Below, piece by piece: positions 9,963 through 22,289 of a stretch of 64,000 nt of DNA (position 1 is the first letter of the stretch; the number at the start of each line of letters is the position of its first letter). Below the pieces are notes generated by a model, which saw nothing but the letters and a program-made list of their open reading frames with translations, made no database searches and was not told where the DNA came from. The position numbers were made by a program, and so were the translations under genes. Origin of the DNA: Cyclina sinensis. Taxonomy: Eukaryota > Mollusca > Bivalvia > Venerida > Veneridae. The stretch lies in the NCBI GenBank assembly GCA_012932295.1, contig JAAONU010000016.1, forward strand, positions 36,239,241-36,303,240, written 5' to 3'.

Positions 9963-11606
9963 CTGTAAAACATAATGCAATGCTTTCATACACTCTGTAT
10001 TCTATGCAAAAAGGCATTGCAAGATATGCAGTATTAATGTGTCAGCATCATGTGTAAAACTATTCTTATTGTTAACTTGTGACGTTTAACATTATTTTGA
10101 TACTATCTTTATTTAAAACACCTGTCAGTCTTTTACGCTACTGGATAAATCAGAACTATTTTGATCAGTCTGATCATGCGCCTTCTACTGATTTCATTTT
10201 GTTTGTAGTTACAAGTTTTATAAGGCATTTCTGATGTACGAATGTCTTATACTTACATCTTGTTTAAATTTTGGTTCATCAGCAGCAGCGATCAAAGAGG
10301 AGAGATTCATAAATGCCGCCGAGTCTGGTAATTTTGCGCAGTATTGTTTCATCTACAAATATCAGATGGTTATATGATCATAAAGGAATTAATATATAAA
10401 GTTCTTTTCTTCTCTACAAGAAGATGATTTTATATAAATAAAAAGAAGAAAAATATGTTTGAAGAGCAATAATGCAATTATCCTTAAGATAAAAACACTT
10501 TCTTTTTATCTATTTCTCAGCAAATAATTTTTTATCAATGTGATGCACGAGCGGCTTGCATCTAATGGGCACATTTTAACCAATGAAGGATTTCCTAATT
10601 AATATTGTAGGGCATAATAACTAATCAAGCAATTGTTTATCTATTTTCAGTTTACTTTATAGAATAAATTATACCACATTGTATTTCCGCGAAAAGCAAT
10701 GGTCCCAAAAGCACTCTCGGTTTAAAGAGTTTGAAAGCATTAGGATATCTACTGTATTTTAAACGTTTAGGCGTTTACATGTATATAATCAGACAATCTC
10801 CACCGAAGTATTGTACTTACGGATTCTTTCAATGCTTCACTGTATATTTTAAAATCCTTCAGTTGAACGGCGATTTTCTGTGCAAAGTCGGCAATACTTC
10901 CGACATAATCAAAATTGCCATACTCCTTCAGGAAACAGGGTGGACTGACTTCTGTATTTCTTCGCTGCAAAGTAGTCCCAGACACAATTTCTACGCAGAA
11001 GACTGAAATACGAATAATGCAAATTAACTCTGTAACGGTCTCAGGGAGTTGAAACAAGGACGAATTTTATGCATTCCTTTCCGTTTTTACTCCAGTCGTC
11101 GTTACGTTTACGTGTAAAATGATATATTAAACTTCACTGGGTAAAAATATATAATGTTGGTAATTGTTTTATGAGGTAAAGGCAGATGATGATACATATA
11201 TGTAGCTTAATAAAAAATGATGTGTAAGGTAAATAGATGACAATAAACGCTACGTACTATATACGGCAGGTCACTTAAAAAATTCACAAGCATGGTTTGT
11301 TTTGTAATACTATGTTCAACTTAATATGATCGTTCGGGACAAGCGGTGTTTGTCTCGCGGTTGCATTTTATTCGAAATCAAGTGGTAGCACTTTTATCAA
11401 AAAACGGAAGTGTTATATGATGCACCGTAGCAAGAATTTTGTTATGAAATAAAATCATATATCTATATTTCGGAAAATATGTTATTGAGAACACAAGATC
11501 ATCTTCAAAGTTTGTTAATTTCAAAATCTTCAGTATCAATGAAAACACCATTAGATTTTCGAATCAACATTCAAAAGTTTAACATACTTGCAATTATTAT
11601 CTTCAT
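9597..11606 (-). CDS. Predicted secreted helical, cytokine-like protein (4 coding exons)
   Basis: A four-exon model on the minus strand gives one continuous protein of about 220 residues. Exons: 11588-11606, 10821-11002, 10257-10352, 9597-9962; introns are all GT-AG with phases 1, 0, 0. The N-terminus MKIIIAIFCVEIVSG is a plausible signal peptide. The rest alternates amphipathic helical stretches: GSIADFAQKIAVQLKDF, then FLKTMRSHYDMLNNLAYYFE, then SRDLLELYQDRIYDCMCCLK, then LEYTIVFDSLQIADYLES. Scattered cysteines (PPCF, QYCAK, YCKDT, DCMCC, TTCQQ, LTCA) suit a disulfide-bonded extracellular protein. A 19-nt first coding exon, a phase 1 first intron, phase 0 later introns and this length are typical of vertebrate long-chain helical cytokines (GH, EPO, G-CSF, IL-6). 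I recognise no sequence homologue, so the class is inferred from architecture. It could be another small secreted helical protein. No receptor gene is nearby. Confidence 0.72.
10257..10352 (-). CDS. Exon 3 of the cytokine-like gene
   Basis: A 96-nt phase 0-0 exon, 32 codons, bounded by acceptor TATTTGTAG and donor GAT/GTAAGT. It encodes MKQYCAKLPDS...DEPKFKQD. It is too short to show as a long frame and was found from its splice sites and open frame. Confidence 0.75.
10821..11002 (-). CDS. Exon 2 of the cytokine-like gene
   Basis: Acceptor TTCGTATTTCAG (AG at 11003-11004) and donor TCC/GTAAGT. Starts in phase 1 and ends in phase 0. It completes the signal peptide (IFCVEIVSG), then carries the N-terminal loop with PPCFLKEYG and the first predicted helix (SIADFAQKIAVQLKDF). 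Confidence 0.75.
11588..11606 (-). CDS. Exon 1 coding part of the cytokine-like gene (19 nt)
   Basis: ATGAAGATAATAATTGCAA followed by donor GTATGT: six codons plus one base. It joins exon 2 to read MKIIIAIFCV, a signal-peptide start. The base at -3 of the ATG is a purine. Chosen because it is the nearest upstream ATG with a phase 1 donor that yields a hydrophobic N-terminus; an upstream alternative at about 11695 has a good donor but no usable ATG. Confidence 0.6.
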
Positions 11607-14160
11607 TGCTGCTAATTTTTGATTTTCAGTGTGTTTCTCAAATATATGAAATCGCAGCTCTTTTAAACTGTCAAATCAGGAAATGAACTTCTTACCTGGA
11701 CAAACAAAAATGCCGGAAAGTCGTTACGCCCTTTCAAAATTAGTATCAAAATATGTATTTCTAATAATTAGTTACTTCTGTTACTAAAAAAAAAGTTAAC
11801 GCAATAGAAAGATCCGGCTGAACCTACACCTTTTTTTTCAAGACGTCATTAAGTAGGAGGCAAAGCCTGTATGTCAGTAAGAAAATATAGAAGAAACTAC
11901 GCCTATAACATATAACTTTACACGTATGTATGAAAAATGACTTTAATTTTAAAGAGATTAAATGCAGTATATATCATTTTCATTTACAGCCTAGCGTTTA
12001 GGCCCATACGGCTTCCAAGTTCTGAAGCTTTAGCGGTTTCTAGCATGCCTAGTGACCAGGACTTGGTAGTTTGTTCAATCATTCGTGAACATGGACCGGT
12101 ATAGGCCACGAACTGTTGTGCATTATCGGTTCAAACATATTTTTATTTGAGCTAATCTTTAGTATAGTGAAGAACTGTGATTGCATAGAAATTATCAGCA
12201 CCAGATAAAAACGCAGTGTGTAATTTCAGTATGTTTAAGCTGTGGTTAACATGCATTCTACAACAAAATGTGAGGCCACGCATCGTACATATGCACTTTT
12301 GTTTTGCTACGCTGCATGTCATGGCATTTGATGCGAAGCTGTTATTTAAATATTGTTAACTGCGATCTCCACAGGAAAACTTTGGAAAGGAAAAATAACA
12401 TGGTCTATATCAATTCAATGTGTGTCATTCCATAACAATTCCTGAATTTGCTTACCCGTCATCTTCTATCGTCTGCTTGAGTTGATGAATCGGCCATTCA
12501 CACAAATACCGTAGGCCGCATATATAAAACCATTTTTGGTACAGCTAAACAATAAAAGTTGATAGAACAATTTCAAATATTCCTTTTACTCGATAGTTAC
12601 ACTCAGGAAAAAAATTGGCTGCCGTTTAAAATTGAATTCTGCATCATTTTTTCCGGCCTCTGATCTTTAAGCCAGTCAAACTGAGCTACAATAGGGCCAA
12701 TACAAATATCACTTTTCCGGCCAGGGGCCGATTAGTGTTTTCGATATTGGCCCCGATATTTAGTTAAGTCTCGGTTTTATCAAGTAAAGCGTCTGGTATG
12801 TTATGGGGCGGAGAATTAATGATTATGAAATAATGGTCAATAAAGACTTTATGCTATGTATGATAATTCAACGCGTTGATGTTTGTATTTCGAGGTGTGG
12901 ATTTTTTTTTCAAATCTGAACTGATTTTTAAAATAGATGTACAAATTTAGTTCTTCTGGGACTTCAATGTTTCCATCTCTGCTTATTTAAGTATATGTTT
13001 AAGTTGTTTAGGGCGTTATTTCGTCCTAAATTATCATTGATTTATTTTTACGGTACAAAGTTCGTTAGGTCAAAATCATTTTGTTGAAAAACAAATATCT
13101 GTTGGTAACGATAATACGTTTTCCTAAACTGTAAGGCGTAATTGCTACATAATATTTTACCCTTTTTAAGTATCTAAACTAGTAAGCAGACCAGTTTTGC
13201 TGTAAGGTATTTAAAAAATAAAACTATGCGGTAATCAGATTATTTGTTTCGGTACCGATGCCATTGAAGCTCATTACTAAAATGAAATCTCTATTAAGTA
13301 ATCTTTTTTGTCCACATCACTGTATTTCAAAATTTCGGAAGTGTTCAGAACATATTAAATACTATAATTCGACCATCGGCGCCACGACAGCGCAAACTGA
13401 TAATAAACAGATAGGTCAAATTAGCTTGTTGATGTCAATATTTCTGTGTATATCGAACTATGTTTTATAATGGAAAGACAATAAACTGCAGCCCAAATAT
13501 ATCCATAAAAAACGTCAACAATGTTCTGACAACTAAAATATTTTTGATACCAGTATTACATAAACGTAGCAAAATGAAAGGGCCTTTGTACGGCGCGTGA
13601 CCTTACATGTTTTGCAATAAACATGCAAACTACAAGTAAAAAGGCATTCAAATTCCATACTGCGTTGCTCTAATGTCGATAACTTCTGTGCAATTATAGT
13701 TCTTTACGATACTTAAGCTTAGCTGAAGAAAAATACGTTTGAACCGTGAGGCCTAGAACTGTCCATTTTCACGAATGATTAAACTAAATACTTGATCCTA
13801 GATACAATAGAAACTATAAACATATAGTTTCAGGACTTGGCAGCCGTATTGGCTTAATGGGTAGGTTATTATTATTCTAAACTCTTGTTTAAAATCTGAA
13901 ATTTTCTTACTTGACCCTCTAAAAGTTTGTACTTTTACACCGTTTATGCCGGTAAAGAGGGTTGCAAATGCAGTAATCATCTGGTTAGCCAGGGTGTCTT
14001 TGGTGAATCTCCAAATAAATTATGAAATTTACTGCTATTCGTAAAAAAAGCAGCGGGGCTTATTTTCCTTTATGTCTTTATGGGACAACTTTAAGAATCT
14101 TATTATACCCCCATTAAGCTTTGTTTGTTTTGTTTAGGAGATCGGTGTGCATAAGTACGT
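11607..14160. other. Intergenic; imperfect palindrome near 12690-12757
   Basis: No gene supported. At 12690-12757 GGGCCAATACAAATATCACT is followed by a diverged inverted copy ending GATATTGGCCC, a probable fold-back remnant. At 13910-13980 on the minus strand an ATG frame with a donor-like GTCAA/GTAAGA could be a stray exon, with no supporting neighbour. Confidence 0.4.
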
Positions 14161-14164
14161 TTTT

Positions 14165-14405
14165 ATGCACACTAATGCCAGCTCTGCTGTTTTACGGCCT
14201 GTCATAGCAAAATCTTGTGACGGGAATAACGTCCACATTTCTAAGATATTCGATTTGCAACTTGGTTTGCATTTTCAGCAATAAATGTAGATATGCACGA
14301 CGCGTTTTTGTTGCACACCAATTTCAGCTCTATGGTTTTACGGCCTATCATAGCAAACTCTTCTGACGCGACTTCTTCCACATTTGTAGGACTATCGATT
14401 TGAAC
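14165..14405 (-). repeat. Diverged tandem duplication, about 147-bp offset
   Basis: Two related segments, about 14165-14253 and 14313-14405, share GCACAC, CAGCTCT, GTTTTACGGCCTRTCATAGC and TTCCACATTT-type blocks. On the minus strand both read FAM(T/I)GRKT(A/I)EL(A/K)LVC. One lies in a 73-codon minus frame (14241-14462) of unknown identity. Confidence 0.7.
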
Positions 14406-14469
14406 ATCAGCAGGTATAGATTTTGAGTGACGCGTTTTGAATTGTTCCTTTTCCTCTGACAAGGCGGTA

Positions 14470-16789
14470 TTGCGGGGTATTAATCATAATCAGTGATACC
14501 ACTAGTTTTGACAAACCGCAGGCCGGCTTTGAAAATAATTAAGCAGAACTGTGCTTTGTATAAATAATGAATTTTTTAAATTCTTTTTTGAAACTACTCG
14601 GCAGATTTAAGTATACCTATTTGTGATTAATCAGAAACGGTTATGCCTCCTTCGATAAATTATAAAATTCTGTGCTGTTTCCAAAGACCCCTGATGTTAT
14701 TGCTACAGATCTTGAAAATCAGAAGAATTTGAAAAGGTTTGGTAAAAAATTAAATCTAAGTACTGGAGTACTGTTTCAGAGAGATATAAACTTGAACACT
14801 CCGCCCTACTGATCACACATGATGTGTTCTTTCCAAGAGCAAAAAAATTGTTAAAACCACAGTAATGATTGTATAAAGCTGATTTGCATCTTTTAGAAGA
14901 GATAGCTGTAATAATAGGAATGTGCTCAAGGTTTCCATGTATTAAATGGTAAATGACTGCTATTAACGCTGCTGAATCTCGGATTACCGAAAATTAGAAA
15001 AAAAGGTTTTAGTTTGTTTCAATTACACATTTTAAAAAAAACAGTAATTTCTGGGTGACACTCATGATCTACCAGATCAGTAAAGAGCTTCGTTCGATTA
15101 AAATGTCAGACACAAAAAGTTTTCGGAGTTTTGTGTGTCTATTTTTAGTTTTCTTGCTTTAAATGGAAAAAAAACTCCTACCATTTTGTAGATTTTTGAC
15201 GATTTTCGTAAATATCAAAACGCTTTAATCTAAAAGAAATATGAACTTGCTATGCCCATATATAGATGCTTCAGTGACATACAACAGAATTGTTTAAAAC
15301 TCTGCATTTTTTTCCACTAACCAGACTTTTTTTTAAATTTGCCACTGACGTCCTTTGACGTTTCTTTAAAAACATTATGAAATTTGAACAGAACCGTTTA
15401 AAAATATGGTCGATAGGGATGGGGCTTGTTTTTATATGCAATATGCAATGACGAACGCCCCATCCCTCGCGGGCAAAATGTTTTCTCTCTTTTTTCTTCC
15501 TTTCTTTCTTTCTTTCCCTCTTTCTTTCTTTCAGTCTGACACATGACATAAGCAAGCCTTCCCGCACTCTCCCCGCAGTGTGTCTCCTTTTAGGTGAGCG
15601 GCGCAAGACAATTTGGTCCTCTTGTCGGTCCTCTAGTTAACATAAAAACAAGGAATGATCTTCTTTTAAAGGCGGTTTTATAATAAACTACACGAAGGAC
15701 TAATTCAGGAATTGTGGCCCATAAATACTTTGAAGAATATAAGTCTAGATTCAACATCAAAATATTAATTTCCGCTTTAATCATTGTCAGTAACTATACG
15801 CTGTCAGCTGTTCCCTATTGTGTCTTCTTTTGTTGATTTACGAACTTATGATGTGGTTTAGAAAATTTCATGTGAATACATTTTTGTTCTAGTTAATCTA
15901 TTGTTAGCAGTTTTCACAGATTAATTACATCATTTGTTATGTGATGAAAGGCCCTTTTTACCACAAGTGTTTGTAATGCAGTTATAAACATGAATATTAA
16001 TGTGAGGATGGAAGTAATTTTCATTATAAACGGATGTAGCGTTGTCATAATAACTACAGTTTTGCGGTGAAAAGTGCATTAATAAAACTGTCATATTACA
16101 GAAAGCGTACTGCTTAATCTTGAGGGCGGGGGATGTCAGACTGATCTGAAGGTTACTCGCTTAACAAATATCGTTAACGCTAATTTAACAACTTCCCTAA
16201 CTTTCCTGGAAGTCCGGTTAAATAAATGTAATACTAGTACAACACACTTTGAAAAATAATCTTCCGATTGATCACACATAACTTAAATACTCAACAGTTT
16301 TAGCAAGCTATTTGTTCTTTTTTCATAAATGTCAAGTATTAAAATACCACAAATCCACAAATTCAGCTACATTTGAATACATCCTATTGGTTACGAGCTT
16401 CTGTATGTGAAACTGTATATCCCGCGAGCAAGACTTGTGTATTCCCTGTAGGTCTTAGCGTTTTTACCTTCTCTGATTGGCCATGTTATCTTTTTTCCCT
16501 AGAAGAACGAAGAACAAAACATTTTCGGCTAATATCAGTTCTTTTAAAAGGACAACATATCTGTAGACTAAACTGCATTTTTGAGGACAGTTAAAACAGT
16601 CTTAATATTTAGGTAGCAAACACAAATTTGGCATACGAGAGAATATTGCTTTTTTCATGATCTTTGTAGCTGACCTGTCACGAGTGACCAGGTGAGCTTT
16701 TATGGCCGCATTTCGTCCGTCCACAGTTTCGTGTGAGCTCGAGAGAGGCAACATTTTGTATTTGATTTTAATCAAACTTGCATACAATT
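14470..16789. other. Intergenic with an AAAG-type microsatellite
   Basis: No gene supported. A TTTC/CTTT microsatellite lies at 15488-15533 and explains the lysine-rich minus frame there. Several short frames look random. Confidence 0.5.
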
Positions 16790-18000
16790 CGTATGTCTAA
16801 AAAGTCTCAGTCCCTTTCGAAAATCAGGCATATCGCACATAAGGTCTTTGAGATATGGCTCGTAGAACGGCAAAATAGCTTATTTTAGCCACATTCCTTG
16901 TGAACTATCTAAAGACCATACAAATCATTCAATCACTGTGAATCTTTTTTTTTAAATGTTTGTCTTAATGATTTCTACATTCCCTTTCTATACAGTTCAT
17001 GTGGGGTCAAAATCTAGGTTACCAGGTCAAATCATAGTAAAAGCTTGTGAACTCTCGAGAAGCCAAATTTTCAAACTAAATATATTGAAAATTAGTCAGA
17101 ATGTTTGTCTTGATGATTTCTAGGCTCGTTTTGTATATAAATCATTTGGGGTCTAAAACTAGTTCTTAAGGTCAGATACAAGAAAAAAAGTATGTGAACA
17201 TTCTAGAGGCTACATTTTATGACCAAATAGGCTTCTAGGCTTTTTTCATAAATGGAACATATAGGATTAGAAACTAGATACCAGACCAAACCCTACAATA
17301 GAGGCCACTATTTCCATCCAAACATAATAAAACTTTGTCAATATTTAGCTTGATGACTTTTAGGCTCCTTATATAAATATATAAGTTACCAAGTTTATTC
17401 AAATCATGACTCTAGGGTCTTAAGTGGCCCTACCCAAGATGGAAACATACTTTTACATAGGAAAACTTTAAAAATCTTCTTGTCTGAAACAACTTTAGAT
17501 TTGATATTTGGCATATATGTGCATATATGATGGTAACTTTCAAGGATCTTTACCCTTGGCCGGGGTTTGAGATCACTCGGGTCAGTTTCAATGTCACTAA
17601 GACTAAAATAGATTTTTCTACTTTTTTCATAGTCTTTGTTTATTGACTGATATCTTAAATATTTACATAATGACACCTTGCATGAACTATACCATTAACT
17701 GGTGTCAAGGTCACAGAGAAAATAAATAGATTTTCTGCTTTCTCCATTGGTCCATTATTATTGACCAATATCAAATATTTGGTATGAAGGTTCCTTGCGT
17801 GGACCACTAACCTGAGATTGGCTTTGAGGACACTGGGTCAAGGTGAAGGTCACCAACAATAGAATTTTCTACTTTCTGTTATAAAGCCTTTATATATTGA
17901 TATTTTAGATATTTGGTTTATAGGCACCTTCCATAAACCTCTATCAATCACTGTGGTCAAGATCAAGGATACCAAGGCTAAAAATAGATTTTTCTACTTC
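16790..18000 (+). repeat. Diverged tandem repeats (R5 then R1-like units)
   Basis: 16790-17350 holds units with GTGAACTCTCGAGAAGCC, GTTTGTCTTGATGATTTCTAG and TGGGGTCAAAA blocks. 17350-18000 holds units with TAGATATTTGGTATGAAGG, AAGGTCAC and AAATAGATTTTTCTACTT blocks at about 120-140 bp spacing. The second type resumes at 19355 after the LINE fragment. Confidence 0.75.
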
Positions 18001-18009
18001 TGTTTGGTT

Positions 18010-19345
18010 TAAATATTTTATTCAGTTCTTTGCATGTACAATTAATCATATTTACAACAAACATTAAGGATCGAGTAGAAAGCTGTAAGCTTGTTAGAAA
18101 CTCTCTCTTTGGTAATAACATATATATCGAATTTGATAACAACAAAATTGTCTAACAAATTGTGCTTGCAGTTTATTTAAGGTAACCATTTTAATTTTCA
18201 AAAAAATATAATAATAAGAATTAAGGCTTGTGAACAAAGAGAAAAGCTTTCAGGTTTTTTATGTGCAATGAAATGTAAGTATATGCAGTACATATACAAA
18301 AAAGTTGGTAATTGCTAATATTTCAAAAAAAACATAAATAACGAATGAATAAATAGGTTTTATTATAAAAGGTAGTATTGAAGATACAAGAGAGCGATGA
18401 AGACTTAAAAGAAGAATGATGCAGAGAAGGCTTGGAAGAAAAGATATTTTAGAAGGAAGGTACATGGTCACACACAAAACTGGAATTTGATAGAGCTTTT
18501 TCCTTTGTTTACATATTTCCTATTAGGTCTAAACAAATAAGTATACACAACATCCCTAATAAGGCACTTTGTTTCATTATTTATCAAATCTCTTTGTGTT
18601 TCTTATAAATATGTGCACATGATTAACAATTAATGCATTTATTTCATCTGTAAGTTTTCTGTTGCCGTACAATAAAGTTGATAGTGTGATAGGAGCGAAG
18701 TTATTCAAATTGTTTGTGAGTTCAATGCGTGATCGTTGGTATAGTGGACATACAAAGAAATAATAATGTGTATTTTCAATGTCACCACACTCACAGGGTT
18801 ATCAACAACGTTTTTGGAATATAGATGCTCTTTTAAAAAACTACAATGTGTTCTGAGTCTAGAATGTTGTATCTGATATTTGCGTTTTCCAGCATAATAG
18901 TAAGATGGAACTTTCTCTATGTTTGAACTTAATGTCCGTTTGAAACTTTCAAGAGTTGGGGAGTCTCTTTGGTCCGGGGTAAGTTTGTTCCACAAATTGA
19001 CTACTGAAGGCAAAAACGATTTTGCAAAAAGTTGAGCATGACATGTAATTCCTCTGGTATCATGTGCATTTCTAAGATTACAATTAGTTGTTTGACTTAC
19101 ATTTTCTGGTACAAGAGAGGTGAGATATCCAGGTGTGAGATTGTGTTTCATTTTGTAAAACAATGTGAGTTTGTGTTTTTCTCTCCTGCTTTTAAGGGGT
19201 TCAAAACCAGATTCCTGGTAAAGATTATCAAAGGAAACAAGTCAGTTGCACCAGTTATAATTCGACAGGCTTCTTGTTGGATTTTCTCTAGTTCAAATTC
19301 ATCATGTTGTGTTATATTGTCCCAGACTACATCGGAGTGTTCTAA
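18010..19345 (-). pseudogene. 5'-truncated LINE, C-terminal reverse-transcriptase ORF fragment and 3' UTR
   Basis: The minus strand from 19345 reads PLLEHSDVVWDNITQHDEFE, LEKIQQEACRIITGAT and, after a frame change near 19195, FYKMKHNLTPGYLTSLVPEN. It then reads SFLPSVVNLWNKLTPDQRDS and GKRKYQIQHSRLRTHCSFL. These match the region after the RT domain in CR1/Jockey-group LINEs. The last part degrades before the expected zinc-binding cysteines. About 690 bp of probable 3' UTR follow. The fragment sits inside a tandem array that continues on both sides, so it inserted after the array formed. RT and endonuclease are missing. Confidence 0.82.
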
Positions 19346-19354
19346 GAGAGGACG

Positions 19355-19800
19355 TATAAATGATAGGTCAAGGTCAATGTCACTGCAGCTAATAAAAGAT
19401 TTTTCTACTTTCTGTCATAGAAATTTTATTTATTGATTGATATTTTAGTTATTGGCATTAAATTTCGGTTAAGGTCACTGAGACTACAAAATATGTTCTT
19501 TACCACATAGAACCTTCATTTATAGACCAATATCTTAGATATTTGGTATATAGGTTTCTTGCATAGACCTCAACAATTAGGTGGGGTTTAAAGTCACTGG
19601 GTCAAGGTCACTGCAGCTTATCTTAGATTTTTCAACTTCCTGTCATATACACACAATTCCTTGCGTGATATATTAGATATTTGGTGTAGGCCTCTAAACT
19701 TCTTCATTAATAATGTTAAACAGCTTCTGGCGTTTGCATAACAGCAAACTCTCAGACAAAGTACCCAGTGAGCAATCCAAAGCCATCATGGCCCTGTTGC
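19355..19800 (+). repeat. Continuation of the R1-like array and its right end
   Basis: Units with GGTCAAGGTCAATGTCACTGCAGCT and TTTATTTATTGATTGATATTTTAG-type blocks. It ends with CGTTTGCATAACAGCAAAC (from 19731) and a GCCATCATGGCCC hairpin; the same terminal block closes the array at 26224-26279. Confidence 0.75.
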
Positions 19801-22285
19801 TTTTGTTGTCTTTTAAATTAATCTATAAAAAACATTTATGCTATATTTTCCTCTATTTTTTACTGATTAGGTAGGCTGTGCTCTTTACTTTGCTTTTTAC
19901 CTGATATGCATTTTCACTATTTATTTGCAATTGATTCAGTCTTTGAAGAAAATATTCTAATGCGCTTTAATATAACAAGCAATGAGCCAGCAATGATTTT
20001 GAACAACATTTTATGTCAAGATGAGTATGCTACTTACCATGACCAGACGTATTTCCTTTTAATAAAGACTAGACTGAGACACGCAGAAAAATATAAACTT
20101 TGACTTTAACAATGAAGTAGTGATCATAACAATCCATGCGAAAATAATGATCTGTTAATTTGACTTTATTGCGAATGCAAACAGATGAAGAGTTACAGAG
20201 AAACCACAGGAATTGTTGTCTTATCAAATGGATCAATAGGTTTGTTTTAAAAGTGCCCAGTATGTAGCAATGCTGCATACGATGTTTTGTTTCTAGGACA
20301 GCGGCGGTCCAATACAGTGTACATCATCATATGCAGCATTCTTTAAAAGCTTCTCACACTGTATGGAATCATTGTCAGTTTTTTTTACTTTTACAGCATT
20401 TTGTAAATTCAGGCTCCCCGAGTGGTTGTGTGGGCGCGGACAGAGATACGCAGTAAAGACGGAGCCTTTTGATGACCAGATTTGTGATTGTTCAGTCAAA
20501 TTTTATCAACCTTTTTGCTAAGGTATTTTGTTTGGGAATCAAACATTAAAGTATATTCATTGGATCTATTTTAAATCCATGCTTTTCAATTGTTTTTAGA
20601 CCCCTTTACTTATTTTCATATGTATGAAATCACATTGCTTTAAAACAAAAGTAAAATTAAGATAATTATATATGAGTGCTTCACCGGAATAGAATCGAAG
20701 AGAATAGCTGAAAATTGCAAATTGTGTTTCATAAAATTGTTCATCTGTTATTTGTGTTTCATGATTCAGATAGTTTAAGCTTTTGTCATCTAGATATTTG
20801 TTAGACTGGAAAAAATGAAAGATGGTCTCCTAACGATCATTCTTGAAAAGTTTTCGGGAAGTCAGCATGTTGAGCATAGCTGAACTAAAATGTTGAGCAT
20901 GCCTGTTGACTATCCCCCGTCAAACAGATTGGAAAATGACCATAGTTGTTTTTTATGCATAGTCAAAACAGTATTCATATACAACTTCAAGAAAGTGTTT
21001 TCTAGAACATATTGAAAATATACATTTTATATTGAGCGACATTTAAAAATGTATGCTTTAACTTGACTTTAAGTCTATTTCAGCTGTTACGCATAAAGTC
21101 AAGGTATTTGATATTTCATCTTGCTGGACACAGGCACACTTAGTGGAAAGTTCTGTAGTAATAACGAGTTCCTTGAGCTATGTAGTGCGTGCATGCGCGC
21201 GCGCGTGTGAATGTGTGTGTTAAAAGACCTCAACCAAGGAAATGTTGTTTTTTTTTTTTAATTTTGATCAATGATTAATAATTGAAATATCAAATCAGAA
21301 TACATATTTTTTTCAGTTTTAATGATTTCGGAATTTATTTATTTGAAAATTGTTTATTGAGGTATGTACAAAATTGTGTAAATCCCGGATGTGAACACCC
21401 ATTGCAAATATGTTTGACGTAATTGCCTCAATGTTTATCAGAAAAATCACAGAAGTACGTTTATTTCTACCACCGAAACTAATGATTGAGAAAATGGTGA
21501 AAAATAGGCATTTCCATATACAACAAGATACATAAAATACAATCATAAACGCATATCAGGTAAAATCACAGTAAGAAAAGACGGTCTCCTTACATAGTCA
21601 AAAGGAAGAGGAAAAAGACAGCATAAATTTATTTATAGATCATTTAAGAATAGACACCAAAACAATGAAGATGAGAATCCAAAGGGTTACCGCCTTGGAA
21701 CGGTCAGTGGCAAAACATTTTCCACGTGGAGGGGGTATTTGGTGGGGGTTGAACCAGGTTCTAGGGTGCACCAACCTCACACTTACCCCAACAGGTTTTC
21801 ATAAGAACAAACAAGAACAGACTGTCTTTGTGAATTAACCCACCAATCAACTAGACAAAGATGCATGCAAAAGCACCCAAACATATAAAACAATAAACGC
21901 TAATGGCATTTTAGAGCGAAAAGGTTAAGGACTCAATGACCTTACTGAGACGAGAACACTTGGAGTTATATAAGCAAGAACACGACAGCAACGTTCTGTT
22001 AGTGCTTTCAGATATTGCATGCGTTTCCTTAACTTAAGAAATGATATAAATGCAAATTTTGAAGATCATGTCTCTAAAACATAACATTTCAGTGCAGGTA
22101 TTACACATGATGGACTTAATATCCTCCCAATCAACAGTATTTATTTTGAGCGAACTTCTTAAAACGGACATCTCATTTCAATGACAAAGAGCAGGAATTT
22201 TTTTTTTTTGGACATGATCCAGATGATACATATGAAACGATCTCGATGTAAAGGCTTCAGTTATTGGTCTACTTTATTTTTTCTC
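19801..22285. other. Intergenic; alternating purine-pyrimidine tract at 21187-21220
   Basis: No gene supported. GTGCGTGCATGCGCGCGCGC followed by GTGTGAATGTGTGTGT could adopt Z-form DNA. 21650-21830 (GGTTACCGCCTTGGAACGGT and onward) has the look of a dispersed repeat but was not identified. Confidence 0.4.
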
Positions 22286-22289
22286 GTCA

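Noticed and set aside
15271..15606. Lysine/arginine-rich minus frame
   Set aside because: Caused by the TTTC microsatellite.
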